Position numbers and translations under genes: made by a program
Shown: positions 63,918-64,000 of the stretch, one piece after another
Numbering within the stretch: the first letter of the stretch is position 1
Layout of the letters: each line of letters starts with the position of its first letter
Notes under the pieces: generated by a model
What the model was told of the DNA's origin: nothing
The model's database searches: none
What the model saw: the letters and a program-made list of their open reading frames with translations, nothing else
From: Umezawaea sp049997955
Lineage (GTDB): Bacteria; Actinomycetota; Actinomycetes; Mycobacteriales; Pseudonocardiaceae
Reading direction: 5' to 3'
Assembly (NCBI GenBank): GCA_049997955.1
Contig: JAEBDY010000004.1
Span: 186,001-250,000, forward strand
Length of the DNA stretch: 64,000 bases

Positions 63918-64000
63918 CCCTGCCCCACCACCGCTTCGAAGAAGTCCGGAACGTCCACGCCGCCCTGGTCGGCGGCCACCGCGTCGTACACCCACTTGCC
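63914..64000 (-). CDS. C-terminal end of an unidentified protein (partial)
   Basis: The last 28 codons and TGA stop of a minus-strand gene enter from the right edge. The visible tail starts KWVYDAVAADQGGVDVPDFF and ends EAVVGQG. Its stop overlaps the MbtH start by 4 nt, so it is part of the NRPS operon. The fragment is too short to name. Confidence 0.7.
   Translation of the reverse strand, partial: GKWVYDAVAADQGGVDVPDFFEAVVGQG

Noticed and set aside
1..64000. tRNA, rRNA, CRISPR arrays, insertion sequences, attachment sites
   Set aside because: I saw no cloverleaf, no regular short direct-repeat array, and no transposase or integrase-like protein. Sequence repetition in 31000-57000 is explained by homologous NRPS domains.

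Overview
The window is very GC-rich with actinobacterial codon use (third positions almost always G or C), many GTG starts, and 4-nt ATGA/GTGA overlaps inside operons. A KstR-controlled sterol-catabolism island beside a large lipopeptide NRPS operon suggests a filamentous actinomycete. The gene styles point to Pseudonocardiales (Saccharothrix/Actinosynnema/Lentzea-like), which is an inference; no marker gene is present.

Region 1 (1-21573) is steroid/sterol degradation. Reading leftwards from 5781 are a KstD-like flavoprotein, hsaE, hsaG and hsaF, then a separate hsaA-hsaD unit that runs off the left edge. Divergently, 5895-10735 carries kstD, kshA, a small Cys-containing protein, kshB and a MaoC hydratase. 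A TetR-type regulator and a secreted alpha/beta-hydrolase follow. The minus-strand operon 19716-12879 encodes a fused acyl-CoA dehydrogenase (ChsE3/FadE34-like) and then chsE1, chsE2, chsH2, chsH1 and ltp2, the same order as the mycobacterial igr operon that removes the last side-chain propionate. kstR is divergent from it. Five sites fitting the KstR consensus TNNAACNNGTTNNA or its core lie in front of these units, so the island reads as one regulon for side-chain, ring A/B and HIP-proximal steps. An MBL-fold hydrolase overlaps the 3' end of kstR.

Region 2 (21600-30990) is a linker. It holds a DUF4394 secreted protein, a small secreted protein, an AfsR/SARP-type BTAD-NB-ARC-TPR regulator, and a TetR repressor divergent from a three-gene molybdenum hydroxylase operon (Fe-S, FAD and Moco subunits). 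A pair of near-identical inverted 21-bp operators lies between the TetR gene and that operon, which ends in a strong hairpin terminator.

Region 3 (31119 to beyond 64000, all minus strand) is a single long biosynthetic operon. In transcription order it encodes an unidentified partial protein, MbtH, a cobalamin-dependent radical SAM enzyme, a membrane M28 metallopeptidase, a fused ABC exporter, NRPS-A (FAAL-ACP-C-A-T), a type II thioesterase, a SnoaL/NTF2-like protein, NRPS-B (three C-A-T modules) and NRPS-C (C-A-T, then C-FkbH-VOC-T, then C-A-T-TE). Collinear reading gives an N-acylated peptide of about six amino acids with a three-carbon glyceryl-type hydroxy-acid unit before the last residue: acyl-aa1-Asn-(basic)-aa4-aa5-glycerate-(basic). 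This implies a lipodepsipeptide. The adenylation-less C-FkbH-VOC-T module inside an NRPS is the most unusual feature of the window.
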